NCBI RefSeq assembly: GCF_027172205.1
Contig: NC_070614.1
Span: forward strand, 34,028,001-34,092,000
Direction of reading: 5' to 3'
DNA: 64,000 nucleotides
Source of the DNA: Podarcis raffonei
Lineage: Eukaryota > Chordata > Lepidosauria > Squamata > Lacertidae
The position numbers and the translations under genes are program-made. A model generated the notes under the pieces. That model saw only the letters and a program-made list of their open reading frames with translations, was not told the DNA's origin and ran no database searches. Each line of letters begins with the position of its first letter. Position 1 is the first letter of the stretch. Below, in pieces: positions 51,801 through 62,501 of this stretch.

Positions 51801-54169
51801 TCATAATATGTTCTATTTGGGAAACCTTGCAAAAATGGAATCTATTTCACTTTTATCACCGTACAAAGAAGCTCAAGTTGCAGAATTTTCCAATTCTTGC
51901 TCTTTCCCTATCAATTCAGCTCCACCAGTTTATGAAAGGCGTCTCATTTAACAACAGTGCAGGGGGAAAAGTTTCCTTTGACCAGAATGGGGAGTTAGCA
52001 GCTGGTTTTGATATCATGAACTGGATTTTCCCCGCAAACCAATCCTTTCATAGAGTGAAAGTTGGGAGGCTTGATCCCAAAGCTCCTCCAGACCAAGCGT
52101 TCAAAATCAATGAGGATGCTATAAGATGGCACAGGGAATTTAACCAGGTAGAGACAATTTTGGATAATTCTCTAATGCCCGTATTAAATGCTGGATTTTG
52201 TGACTGTTGTGTAACTTTTGAGAATTGATCTAGATTTTAAGGGTTCCAAGCTCCTTATCATCAAGATTATCATTAACCCCTTTCACTTACACTTTAGGCA
52301 CAGCCTCTATCTGTGTGCAGTGAGAGTTGTTACCCTGGTTCTTGCAAGAAAGTGAAGGAGGGCGAGGCATTTTGCTGCTATGATTGCATTCCATGCCCAG
52401 AAGGAAAGATTTCAGAACACAAAGGTAAAAAATGTTATATACAGCATTATCAGACAGATGTAGCTCAGCTTCCTTTTAATAATTGGACATGGAGACTTGG
52501 GTTTCTTTTTGATCAGCAGAATATCAGCTGAAGAAACACTTTTCCATGCCTTTCAAAACCAGACATTTCTCTCTGTCAACAGAGTTGACCTTAATTTCCT
52601 TAAATAGATTGCCATGGCTTTCATTTGTGCACCAGTGGATAATTTCTACTGCAACATTCAAAAACATATGGTTGTAATGTCTTAATGTCTTCTTAAATCA
52701 GACATTTAAGCATTGTAATATACTTGAGCTTACCCTTGAATATTGTTGTAGGTTTGGAGGTGATGGTGCATTGAAAGATTCCATTGCTAACTGGGCAGTG
52801 GTAAGATAATGTCCTTAGTGTGTCACTTAAGCACCTTCATAAGGATCTCTTTAATTAGGTAATGGCTGTGGCTGGGCATTATGACCCCCATCCTAAAATA
52901 ATGATCTGGGTTACAAGAGCTTCAACTAAGTGATGGTTCCTTCTGGACAAATGGATGGGCCTTCCCCCACCCCACCCCACCTGGCAGGTAGATAGAGAAT
53001 CATAGCCTTGTGGTATGTGAGAGCTGAGCTGGAAACACGCAGAAGGCTGAGAAGGCTGAATCTCACCATCTTAGGACTGTGGTGACAAGTACCTTTGCTT
53101 TTAATGCCCCTCCACACCAAACCCACAACAAAATTCAAGGCTAAGCTCATTACAATACTCAAATGTCTGATTTACAAAGGCATTAAAAGATTACAGCCAT
53201 ACGTTTATTGCATGAGGCTGTAATTTCTAGTTACACAAAGATTCTATCCTTTTTTCAGATGCAACTGATTGTTATAAATGCCCAGATGAAAAATATCCAA
53301 ACGAAAGACAAGACCAATGTATTCCGAAGGATGTTAGCTTCTTGTCTTATGAAGAACCTTTGGGCCTCTGTTTAGCCTCTTTCGCTCTTTCATCTTCTAT
53401 GATCACAGCTCTAGTGCTAGCAACGTTTATAAAACACCACAATACTCCCATTGTCAAAGCCAACAACCGGGATCTCACCTATACTCTCCTCATCTCACTC
53501 CTGCTTTGCTTCCTTTGTGCATTTCTGTTTATTGGAGAACCCCATCTGGTGATGTGTCTCTTCCGACAAAATGCTTTTGGCATCATCTTCTCATTGGCTG
53601 TTTCTTGTGTGCTGGCAAAAACCATCACGGTAGTTCTGGCTTTCATGGCCACCAAACCTGGATCCAAAATGAGGAAGTGGGTGGGAAAGAGTCTGGCCTG
53701 CTGCATTGTTCTTTCGTGCTCCCTCCTCCAAGCACTTCTTTGTACTGTTTGGCTTGCAACCTCTTCCCCATTCCCAGATGTTGACATGCACTCCTTCACT
53801 TCAGAAATTGTATTAGAATGTAATGAGGGGTCTGTGATTATGTTCTACTGTGTACTTGGCTACCTGGGATTCCTGGCATTTGTCAGTTTCACTGTGGCTT
53901 TCCTAGCCAGAAAGTTACCTGGCAGTTTCAATGAAGCCAAGTTCATCACTTTCAGCATGTTTGTCTTTTGCAGTGTTTGGTTATCATTTATTCCTTCCTA
54001 CCTGAGCACAAAGGGAAAATACATGGTGGCAGTGGAGATCTTCTCTATTTTAACTTCCAGTGCTGGACTGCTGGGTTGCATCTTTTCCCCAAAATGTTAC
54101 ATAATTGTCTTGAGACCTGAGCTGAACAACAAGGAACAGCTGATAAGGAGAAAATCTCAAAGAATGTAA
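48835..54169 (+). CDS. Vomeronasal type-2 receptor, gene H (complete, 6 exons)
   Basis: Coding exons are 48835-49052, 49504-49795, 50715-51575, 51920-52147, 52298-52424 and 53259-54169. Lengths and phases are identical to gene G, giving 878 codons without interruption. The signal peptide is the same as in G ([15 protein letters not shown], then ASK). The linker reads [13 protein letters not shown], the family-usual form, so the F-to-S change is on the G side. Exon 6 begins [15 protein letters not shown] and ends [12 protein letters not shown]. Substitutions relative to G are scattered; within exon 6 they fall mainly in and around TM1-TM4 (for example S/A and I/T in TM3 and S/C in TM4), while TM6 and TM7 are almost unchanged. 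This is a class C GPCR expected at the dendritic surface of vomeronasal neurons. The intact frames of both twins suggest both may still be used. Confidence 0.94.
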
Positions 54170-54364
54170 TTGTCCATTTTGTTGTTGTTTTTTATTTTCT
54201 CCACATTGTTGCAAATTTTAAGGTGAAGACTGAATCAAACGTTCCCTAGGAAACCCACAAATTACATTTCCTTTCACAATAGTACAGTATAATATTATTC
54301 TCATGTGATTGCTATTGAATACTGGAAGCAATTCTTGTTTCCCTGTGGAAGTTTCCATATCAGC

Positions 54365-54858
54365 AAGTGACAAGTGGGGTTCCACAGGTTTCCGTTCTGT
54401 CCCCATTGATGTTAATCGTTTTTATAAACGACTTGTCTGTGGGAATTCAAGGGATGGTCATCAAATTTGCAGATGACACCAAACATTGAGGGCTAGCTCA
54501 TAAGGATTCAAGATGGCCTCAACAGATGGGAGAACTGGATCCACACTTACAAACTGAATTTCAGTTGGGATGAATGTAACACTTTGGAAGAACTAGATGC
54601 ACTGAAAGGACTCAATCCAATGGATTCAAGTTACAAGAAATGACTTTCTGATTAAACGTCAGGAAGAACTTCCTGACAATAAGAGTTGTTTGGAATTGAC
54701 TCCCTTCTGAGGTTATGGACTTTCCTTTATTGGAGGTTTTTAAGCAGAGGTTGGATGTCCATCTGCCATGGATGCCTTAGCTGAAATGTCTGCATTTTAT
54801 GGGATTGGATTAGATGACCTTTTGGGTCCTTCTAACTCTACAAATCTATGATTCTATG
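54365..54858 (+). mobile_element. CR1-type LINE 3' segment behind gene H
   Basis: The plus strand shows an RT-like GVPQG block and the text GCAGATGACACCAAAC (the FADDTK motif, now frame-broken). The CR1 3' pattern follows (AACGTCAGGAAGAACTTCC, GGATTAGATGACC, ending ATTCTATGA). The corresponding place behind gene G has no such sequence. Confidence 0.82.
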
Positions 54859-55880
54859 AAATATGTGAAATAATACATTATGGCAAGAGAAGGAGAAATC
54901 TCAGGGGAATTGTTGAAGGAACCACCTCTGAAAGGGAGACTTTTTCAATATGAGTTTCTCAATGCTATGGTAGCCAAAGCAAGAATATGTTTAGAACTAA
55001 AAGATGGACAATCCAAGGGCACAGAGGCAACAGAGGCAACCTCATCTAATGACACCTTTCAATGTCCACCAATGCATATTAAATGAAACAAACAGCCCCT
55101 GCTATAATTCAAGCTAATGCATCATAGAAATATCATGAATGATAGTGAGTCAGAATGATGATGAGATGAGTTTGTGATGAGAATGTACCCCTAAATCACC
55201 AGTTAATGGTTCATTTCCAGGTGAGGAAATAACATCTTAAATAAAAACACAACCAAGAGAGATATAGACGCTCCGCATCCCCTAGGGACCCTGTTTATTA
55301 GAGGAGCTATTGAAATAGGGCAGCCTCCCTAAACCAGTTGTTCAGAGAACTGCCAGTTAAGGGAACTGCCCTCAAGTTACATTTAAATGAAGCTTTAATG
55401 AGGGTTTTCAAGCACGATAAGTCATTAGGTCATATTATATATGCATGCATAAAGAGGGGTCACCGGTCAAGGGGTTTAAACTGTTTTGCTTCACTTCTTT
55501 CCTTCGTTATTCTGTGAACCCAGGTACTCTGGATTCTCAGGAATCATGCTTCACCCAGCTATCGTCCATCTTCCTTGACTATCAGTTCTCCAAAACATCC
55601 TTAACTATTCTTACAGTTTCCTACAATTTGAAGAATCTCAATGAAGCTTGCAGCCTAAACATCCTGATTTTTTATGCCCTCATGCAAACAATCCTTCAGA
55701 GATAGATAGGCAAGGAATTTTGTACTTCAGAGTTTCGCATAAGGAACCATAAAGATACAGAAAAAGAAGAATCAAACCATTCATTTATATATAGCTTCTA
55801 TAGACAAAATAAATGCAATTGTCATAAGACACATAATTATAATGAGCGGCTAAATTTTTTTTATATATCTAGTTGGAAAT

Positions 55881-57004
55881 GTGAAAATCAGCTAAAATTA
55901 TTTCCATCTTTGAAGGCTCAAGTCTAATGTGTAAATATCATAGAGCAGCCTGCATATGTCACTCTCTAACTGTAACTCTAAATGTTTTAATTTATATAAT
56001 CTGTTTCAGCATGCTATGATTTCTAGTTGTGGTTGCTAACATACTGGTGAATTATCCTTTTGATAATAAGAAGTGAAGTTAAACACCAACTCAAAATTTG
56101 TTATTCCCTGTGGAATAACTGAAGAAAATATATTTGTCACCTCTGAAAAGAGGCCCCCCCCTACCTGGATTAGAAGGGACATTTGGGCTTGCATTAACCC
56201 ACAGTACAAAATGTGATGGACAGAACAATCCAAACCCAAGTTCCAGTAGGATGAGAAAGTTTGGATTTAGTGAATCTTGGACTTTCCGGACCCAGGGGGA
56301 CTGTGTAATTCTTTCACCCTGTGTAATTCTGTGTAATTCTTTCACCCTGGCAGAGCCAGGACTCAGCTGGCATAACTTAAACTGGCATAAATCCAAAATG
56401 GGTGTGTTTGGGGAAGTGGTGGTGGGGAGGACAAGGAGAGACTTGCATCTATTTCAAACTCCATTTAACTCAGTCTTATCATCTAGAACCCAATCCTCAA
56501 AATCAAGGCCCACACCCATCTTATATCTTAGCCAACAGGCTCCTGAACAGAGTTTGGAATAAGAATAACTTATACTAACATAGGTTATATTGGTATAAAT
56601 AATGCCAGCTTGTTATAGCTTGCTTTGCAGAAGTCCAAGCTCTTGTCTAAGAGCCAGAGAAGAAATAAATATGTTTAATACTAGAACTACTCTGTTTAGG
56701 AACTTATGTATGTATTTTGAAGATGTATATACAGACCTTCAGTGAAAATCCCTGGCAAGGTGCTATGAAACAAAAGAAAACATTAGAATGCCTTTTTAAA
56801 GAGTAAAAAACAAAACAAAACAGCAAGAACACCAGGCAATTTAACATTATATAGTGAAATGCCATGGCAAATAAAGAGGACTTCACTAGAGTTGTGATGA
56901 AAGTTCTGAATAGAACTTTTTTTGCACATTTATTGTGAAGCAAGGAGTAAGCAAAAAAATGAGAAAGTGAAAATTCATTGGCTGGCAACATGATGTGGGT
57001 TATA
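55881..57004. other. Intergenic region between gene H and pseudogene I
   Basis: Convergent 3' flanks of H and I. A short local duplication of CTGTGTAATTCTTTCACC-like text lies near 56305-56350. No gene was recognised. Confidence 0.45.
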
Positions 57005-57320
57005 GGGTTATAGAATTGTAGAATCGTAGAGTTGGAAGGAACCCTGAGGGCCATCTAGTCCACCCCCTGCAATGCAAGAATCTCAGCTAAAGCATCCATG
57101 ACAGATGACAACTCAACCTCTGCTTAAATACTTCCAAGGAATGAGATTCCACGCCCTCCCGAGGGAGACTGTTCCACTGTTGAAAAGCTCTTACTGTTGG
57201 AAAGTTTTTCTGTATGTTCAGTGGGAGTCTCTTTCTTGTAACTTGAAGCCATTGGTTGAGGTTGAAGTAAAGCTTGCTGCCTGACCACAATTTTTCAAGC
57301 AAAAAAAGGCCTAATTTTAT
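57005..57320 (-). mobile_element. CR1 LINE 3' end, minus orientation
   Basis: Complement of the CR1 tail: TAGAATTGTAGAATCGTAG, GGCCATCTAGTCCACC, CTGCAATGCAAGAATC, then a region encoding decayed ORF2 C-terminal residues (FPTVRAFQQWNSLP). It lies just downstream of pseudogene I. Confidence 0.85.
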
Positions 57321-58868
57321 TCTTGGACTCATAGGAGCTATCGTATTGTTCACATGTCAGACAAATAATTTTCATGTTTACCTCTTTGTGGGCATGTGCT
57401 GTATTGTTTTTAGTGATTATAGTTCCAAGTAAAGAAAATGTGTTCATTGTTTGTTGTGTTTTATTGTACCTAATCCAAAAAATGTCACACAGTCAGAGAT
57501 TTCATTCATACATAGTAAACTCCACACTGCAGACTACAGCTAAATACAAATACATTTCAGCTATTCAAGTTTTCCTTCTTATTAGTTGTTCCTTGCTATT
57601 CAGTTCGGGCCTGAGCACAATGATGTAACATTTTGGTGCAAAAATGCAAACCAGCAAACCAGCACTAGAGGCCAAGATAGAGAAAATCTCCACTGCAACC
57701 ATGTACTTTCCCTTGGAGCTCAGGTAGGATGGAATAAAAGACAGCCAAACACTGCAAAAGACCAACATGCTGCAAGTGATGAACTTGGCTTCATTGAAAC
57801 TGTCAGGTAACTTCCTGCCAAAGAAAGCCACAGCAAAGCTGACAATGGCCAGAAAGCCGAGGTAGCTCAACACACAGTAAAACATAGTTACAGACCCCTC
57901 GTTACACTCCAGTACAATTTCCTCAGCAAATGAGTGAATGTTGGTGTCTGGGAATGGGGGAAAGGTTACCAACCAAACAGTACAAATTCCGTTTTGGGCA
58001 AGGAAGCAAGGTAACATAATGGAATTGGTCAGTCTTTTCCCCACCCACTTCCTCATTCGAGATCCTGGCTTGGTGGCCATGAAAGCCAGAATCACTGTGA
58101 TAGTTTTTGCCAACACACAAGAAACAGCCACCGAGAAGATGAGACCAAAAGCAGTTTGTCGGAAGAGACATGTCACCTTCCCAGGTTGGCCAATAAATAG
58201 CAAAGCACACAGGAAGCAGAGCAGAAGGGAGATGAGGAGAATGTAGGTAAGGTCCCAGTTGTTGGCTTTGATGATGGGAGTGTTGTGGTGCCTCACAAAC
58301 ATTCCTAGCACCATAACCTTTGGAATGCATGTATCTTGGTTTTTGTTTGGATAGTCTTCATTGCTACATTCATAGCAGTCATTCAGGTCTGGAAAAAAAG
58401 GAGTCTTAAACTTAAAAAGTCATGAACTGCACCAACACATTGATGCTCTGAAGTGTCTGTTCTCAATTGTTTTAGAGTTTTATGGTTTATAGTAGCAAGT
58501 TTACAGTGGCTATAAGGACTCAGAAGTGTTCCATATTTGTTGCTTATTTGGGTTGTCTTTGTTTGCAAATTCTTTTGTGAAGAAATGGTCCCGGTATATG
58601 TAAAATAATTCACATACCCTTTTTATAGTATTGTAAAGTATCCCAGAGTTCTGGGCATATGAAACAACATAAAAATAAAATATGATATTATAATTAAGTA
58701 TCCAAGAGATCTGTGGCTATATTACAAATAGCCCTATTGCGTGTTCATGGTCCCCCCCCCAAAAAAGACAAAGTTTGAGATATGAAGCAAGGCCTTATTA
58801 TTGGTTTTGGGTTTTTTTTAATTGCAGGAAATTTCATATGAATATCATGCCCCCACTGCTTCTCTTAA

Positions 58869-59022
58869 GGTGCTGTGCTAACAGAATACCTAATTTGCAA
58901 GAACATCAGATATCATCCCAATTTAAAGTAGTATCTAGAAAGGGTGGTGCTGTGCTAACAGAATACCTAATTTGCAAGAACATCAGATAGCATCCCAATT
59001 TAAAGTAGTATCTAGAAAGGGT
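58869..59022. repeat. Two tandem 77-base copies
   Basis: In intron 5 of pseudogene I. Units starting GGTGCTGTGCTAACAG at 58869 and 58946 are nearly identical; one visible difference is ATATC against ATAGC. Recent local duplication. Confidence 0.9.
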
Positions 59023-59849
59023 GGTGGAAAGTCAATTTTATGATTTGTTAAATTTGAATAAATTTGTCGTTAATCTGTTAAAAATTTGGAAAATTAATAG
59101 AAATAAATTGGTGAAATAAGTAATGGCCAGACATGCTCAGAGGAGGAACCCACCCCCTCGCCACAGACTGTCTGCTTGGAATACACAGGGGGACTCTAGT
59201 GGAGCAAGGCAGGGCCAGTGGTCAGTTTCAGCAATTGCTCCAGCTGAATGGGATGAGGCAGAGGAGCTCTGCTGTATTATTACTTTCTGTGAATAAAAAC
59301 TAAGTGCACTTCATACCTCACCTTCTTTCCTGCCCTGTGAATGACATGTGCTTGTCTGACAGCTCCTTGACATATATCAAAAAGTGGTTTTAACATCACA
59401 TTAAAGCTCAAATACAATGTGAAATGTAACACTCAGGCAAATATTTTGAAAATGGAATGGTTTAACTATACAAAATATTACCTACCCCTTTGTTCTGAAA
59501 TCTTCCCTTCTGGACATGGGATGCAATCATAGCAGCAAAATGGCTCTCCCTCCTTCATTTTCTTTCTAAAGCCAGGATTGCAATGCTCAGTGCATAAAGA
59601 AAGAGGCTGGACCTGTTTCAAAAGGAAATGACAGAATCTTAATCTTGAGAACAATAACATTGGAATCTCATTGATATGAGGGCTTTTATATGATATTGAA
59701 GCAGCATGGGAACTACTCTTCTAAGGTTTCATCTTATGCTGCTGTGCTAAGCTTGGAAATGCTGGGAGGTTGATGGGGAGAAAAATAGGCATATTCCAGA
59801 CCCAACTGTTTTGTGCTTCAAGATGGGTGCCTATTATAGGATGGGTACT

Positions 59850-60235
59850 CATCATGAGAACATAGGAATAGTTCTGCCACATCAGACAAAAGGGCCCTCT
59901 AGACCAGCATTGCCTTCTCACAGTGGCCATGATGGCAGCTTTCTGTCTCTTATGCCTCTGAATGCCAGTTACTGGGAATCCCAAGTGAGGTAGGGCTTTC
60001 GATAGTTGTTCACTGTGGTAACAGGATGGTGGACTACATGTGCCATTGGCCTGATCCAGCAGGCTCTTTTAAAGTTTTTATTATTATTATTGCTGACCAA
60101 ATGCCTATGGAAAGCCCAGAAGCAGGAACCGAATGCACCAGCACTCTCTACTCATGGACCTCCAGTGATGGTGAATGTTGGAAGATTCAGGAGCCTGACT
60201 TCCACAGGAGGCAGTGATGGCTACCAACTCAGATG
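59850..60235 (-). mobile_element. Interspersed-repeat-like segment, intron 4 of pseudogene I
   Basis: It contains the text GCCATTGGCCTGATCCAGCA and CTCACAGTGGCCATGATGGC, phrases I associate with an abundant squamate/turtle repeat. The order is disturbed and I cannot name the family. Confidence 0.35.
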
Positions 60236-60818
60236 GCTTTGGGAAAGGGCAGAACGTCAGTGGTCACTCAAAACTGAAATATTTTCCAAACACAAAATTG
60301 GATCCTACCTGATTAAACCACTTGTGCCATGGTATCACATTCTCACTGATGCTGAATGCTTGTTCTGGAGGACCCTGGGGATCGATTTTCCCCACCTTCA
60401 CTCTATGAAAGGTTTGGTTTGGGGAGATAATCCAGTTGATAATATCAAATCCAGCCACCAACTCCCCATTGTGGTCAAAGGAGATCTTATCCCCAGCACT
60501 GTTGTTAAAGTGGATACCTTTCAGAAAATGATGCAGCTTGATTCAAACAGAAAAGGGAAAAGCTTAGAATAATTGGCAGTTTCATGGAATCTTTAGCCCC
60601 AATTACTCGGATTTTTCTTCAGAAAAGGAGGCAAATTTGTTCCAGTTGGTTCTTGGTTATGTGGACATTTCCAGACATACAGCTGTGCATGTGAAGGTTC
60701 CTTTGCTACCAGCAGTAACATTCTTCACACAAAGACTAAGTACAGAACATTTTAGAAATGAAAGGATTAACACCGTTGATTAATCTAAGTATCCCCCCAT
60801 CCCACTCTTGAATTTCAC

Positions 60819-60995
60819 TTACATTATCCTCAGCCTCTCCTCAGTTTCCAGGGTTATATTCTTTTGGCAGCCCAGCACACTTTTCTGTCCTGTGAGCCCA
60901 AATACATTCCACAACAAACGATTGACTGTGGCCCCAAAGGCCTCAGTTGCAGAGATTCCAAAGAACATTGCACTAAACAGCAAAGTGATCAGTTC
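60819..60995 (-). other. Unrecognised hydrophobic open frame ending at a strong donor-like site
   Basis: In the expanded intron 3 of pseudogene I. The minus strand reads a hydrophobic segment (ELITLLFSAMFFGISATEAF), then a stretch with one N-glycosylation motif (QKNIT), ending EERLRI. At 60823 the sequence AAT|GTAAGTG is a near-consensus splice donor, and a possible acceptor (GCGTTAG) precedes AACTG near 60995. It could be one exon of an unrelated gene, a relic, or chance. I do not recognise the protein. Confidence 0.25.
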
Positions 60996-61040
60996 TAACG
61001 CATTATTATAAAGACGTATATAAAAAGGCTTACAAGGCAA

Positions 61041-61286
61041 TACAGTGGTACCTCGGGTTAAGAACTTAATTTGTTCCGGAGGTCTGTTCTTACCCTGAAA
61101 CTGTTCTTAACCTGAAGCACCACTTCAGCTAATGGGGCCTCCGGCTGCTGTTGCACCGCTACTGCGCGATTTCTGTTCTCATCCTGAAGCAAAGTTCTTA
61201 ACCCGAGGTTCTATTTCTGGGTTAGCAGAGTCTGTAACCTGAAGCGTATGTAACCTGAAGCGTATGTAACCTAAGGTACCACTGTA
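61041..61286. mobile_element. MITE with TACAGTGGTACC-type inverted ends
   Basis: Left end TACAGTGGTACCTCGGGTTA; right end, complemented, TACAGTGGTACCTTAGGTTA (two mismatches). The interior repeats CTTAACCTGAAGC-like phrases and a doubled AACCTGAAGCGTATGT near the right end. The TA at each edge suggests a TA-target family. No coding capacity. Confidence 0.78.
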
Positions 61287-61461
61287 CACATTTTTTTGCC
61301 ATTGCAGCTCAGAATTAATGAATGAAACAGCAAGCCTTCATGACTGCTCATGATGAGCTAATAGTATATTCATTATTTATACAAAAGCAAAATACAAAAA
61401 ACCCACACACAATCTAGGTTACCTGGCATAAACAATCCAATTAATCTCTTAATTAATTATG

Positions 61462-61602
61462 CACACCTTGGGAATTTCTGTTCCAACTAACAACAGTGAT
61501 ATTCAAACTAAGCTGGTTGGGGTCATTGGGGGACTGGATTCCCAACCTCCCTTCAGGTGTCAAAACTTGTGGATATTTTCAAGATTCCACAGGTATGCTG
61601 GG

Positions 61603-61634
<32 letters not shown>

Positions 61635-62245
61635 TGTTGTTCTATGCAGTGCTTCTTCTTCATTTAAGAATAAAAGGTGCTACTATTCACCATGATTTTG
61701 TTACAGGAAATGCCACACTTTTAACATCTGGAGAGAAAAAGGTTCACCTATGTACCATTGAGTAGCCCCATAAAAAAGCACTGGTTCTATGTCTAATTTT
61801 ACAGTTTTAGTATTTTTTTCACATTTCCTTTTTTGTTTTGTTTTTTTGGTATACACAGAGAATAATATAAATTCATGGCCATTCCATCCTATAAATGCCA
61901 AATCTCAGTTGTGAAATAAAACCTACGGGCATGTTCTTAAATTACTAAAAGAAAATCCCTAGTTGTTATTTATTCTATGGAGAATTTGGCTGGCTTAGCC
62001 ACAGGAATCTCTATGTTGAAAGGGAAAGCCACTAACATTGCAAGCTTACTGAAAATATTATTGACAAAATGTGGGTGTATTTTTTCTTCGAACGTTGTGT
62101 CTATAGGTGGTATTCAATGCTGGTCTTACTCATATTAAACCATTGAAGTTAATACACATGCATAACTGAGATTCATTCATTTCAGTGGGGCTGCTCTGAG
62201 TAGGACTTCATAACATACTGTTGTCTGCCACCCCAATCTCTGAGT
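61462..62245 (+). pseudogene. Inverted V2R fragment: 3' half of exon 2 plus intron 2 of a G/H-type gene
   Basis: Plus-strand text from CACCTTGGGA to ATTCCACAG|GTATG matches the second half of exon 2 in G and H (the VIGGLD block and the KIPQ end). It is followed by collinear intron 2 sequence to CCAATCTCTGAG at 62245. The coding part has frame breaks. It lies in opposite orientation inside intron 3 of pseudogene I. A CT/GT microsatellite occupies about 61604-61640. It retains intron sequence, so it came by DNA duplication, not retroposition. Confidence 0.85.
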
Positions 62246-62332
62246 TGTTGAAAGTGATGGCTCTGTAGGTTTCATGGAATATACATTGTGGGTTTACATA
62301 TCAGTCTTTCTATATGCCAAGTTCAAGAGGTA

Positions 62333-62501
62333 CCGTATTTTTTGCACCATAACACTCACTTTTTTCCTCCTAAAAAGTAAGGGGAAATGTCTGTGCGTGT
62401 TATGGAGGGAATGCCTACGGGTGGCATGCCTGCGGATTTTCCTCCTCTAAAAACTATGTGCGTGTTATGGTCGGGTGCGTGTTATAGAGCGAAAAATACG
62501 G
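62333..62501. mobile_element. TA-target MITE with CCGTATTTTT inverted ends (short form)
   Basis: 169 bases with ends CCGTATTTTTTGC and (complement) CCGTATTTTTCGC, flanked by TA (62331-62332 and 62502-62503). The paralogous position in gene B intron 3 (near 8850) reads GAGGTAAATATGG with a single TA and no element, a clean empty site. Confidence 0.88.

Larger units (their letters stand above)
48219..55880 (+). repeat. Segmental duplication unit 2 (contains gene H)
   Basis: Collinear with 38447-46715. Private differences are a shorter intron 2 (919 against 1267 bases), a loss of about 90 bases in intron 5, and a CR1 piece after the stop codon (54365-54858). It lacks the SINE and MITE present behind G. 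Confidence 0.85.

Noticed and set aside
56134-56562. 142-residue plus-strand frame between H and I
   Set aside because: It contains no recognisable domain or signal peptide and overlaps a small local duplication. Chance is more likely.
60006-60572. 188-residue plus-strand frame
   Set aside because: It runs antisense over V2R exon 4 and an interspersed repeat, with no domain of its own.
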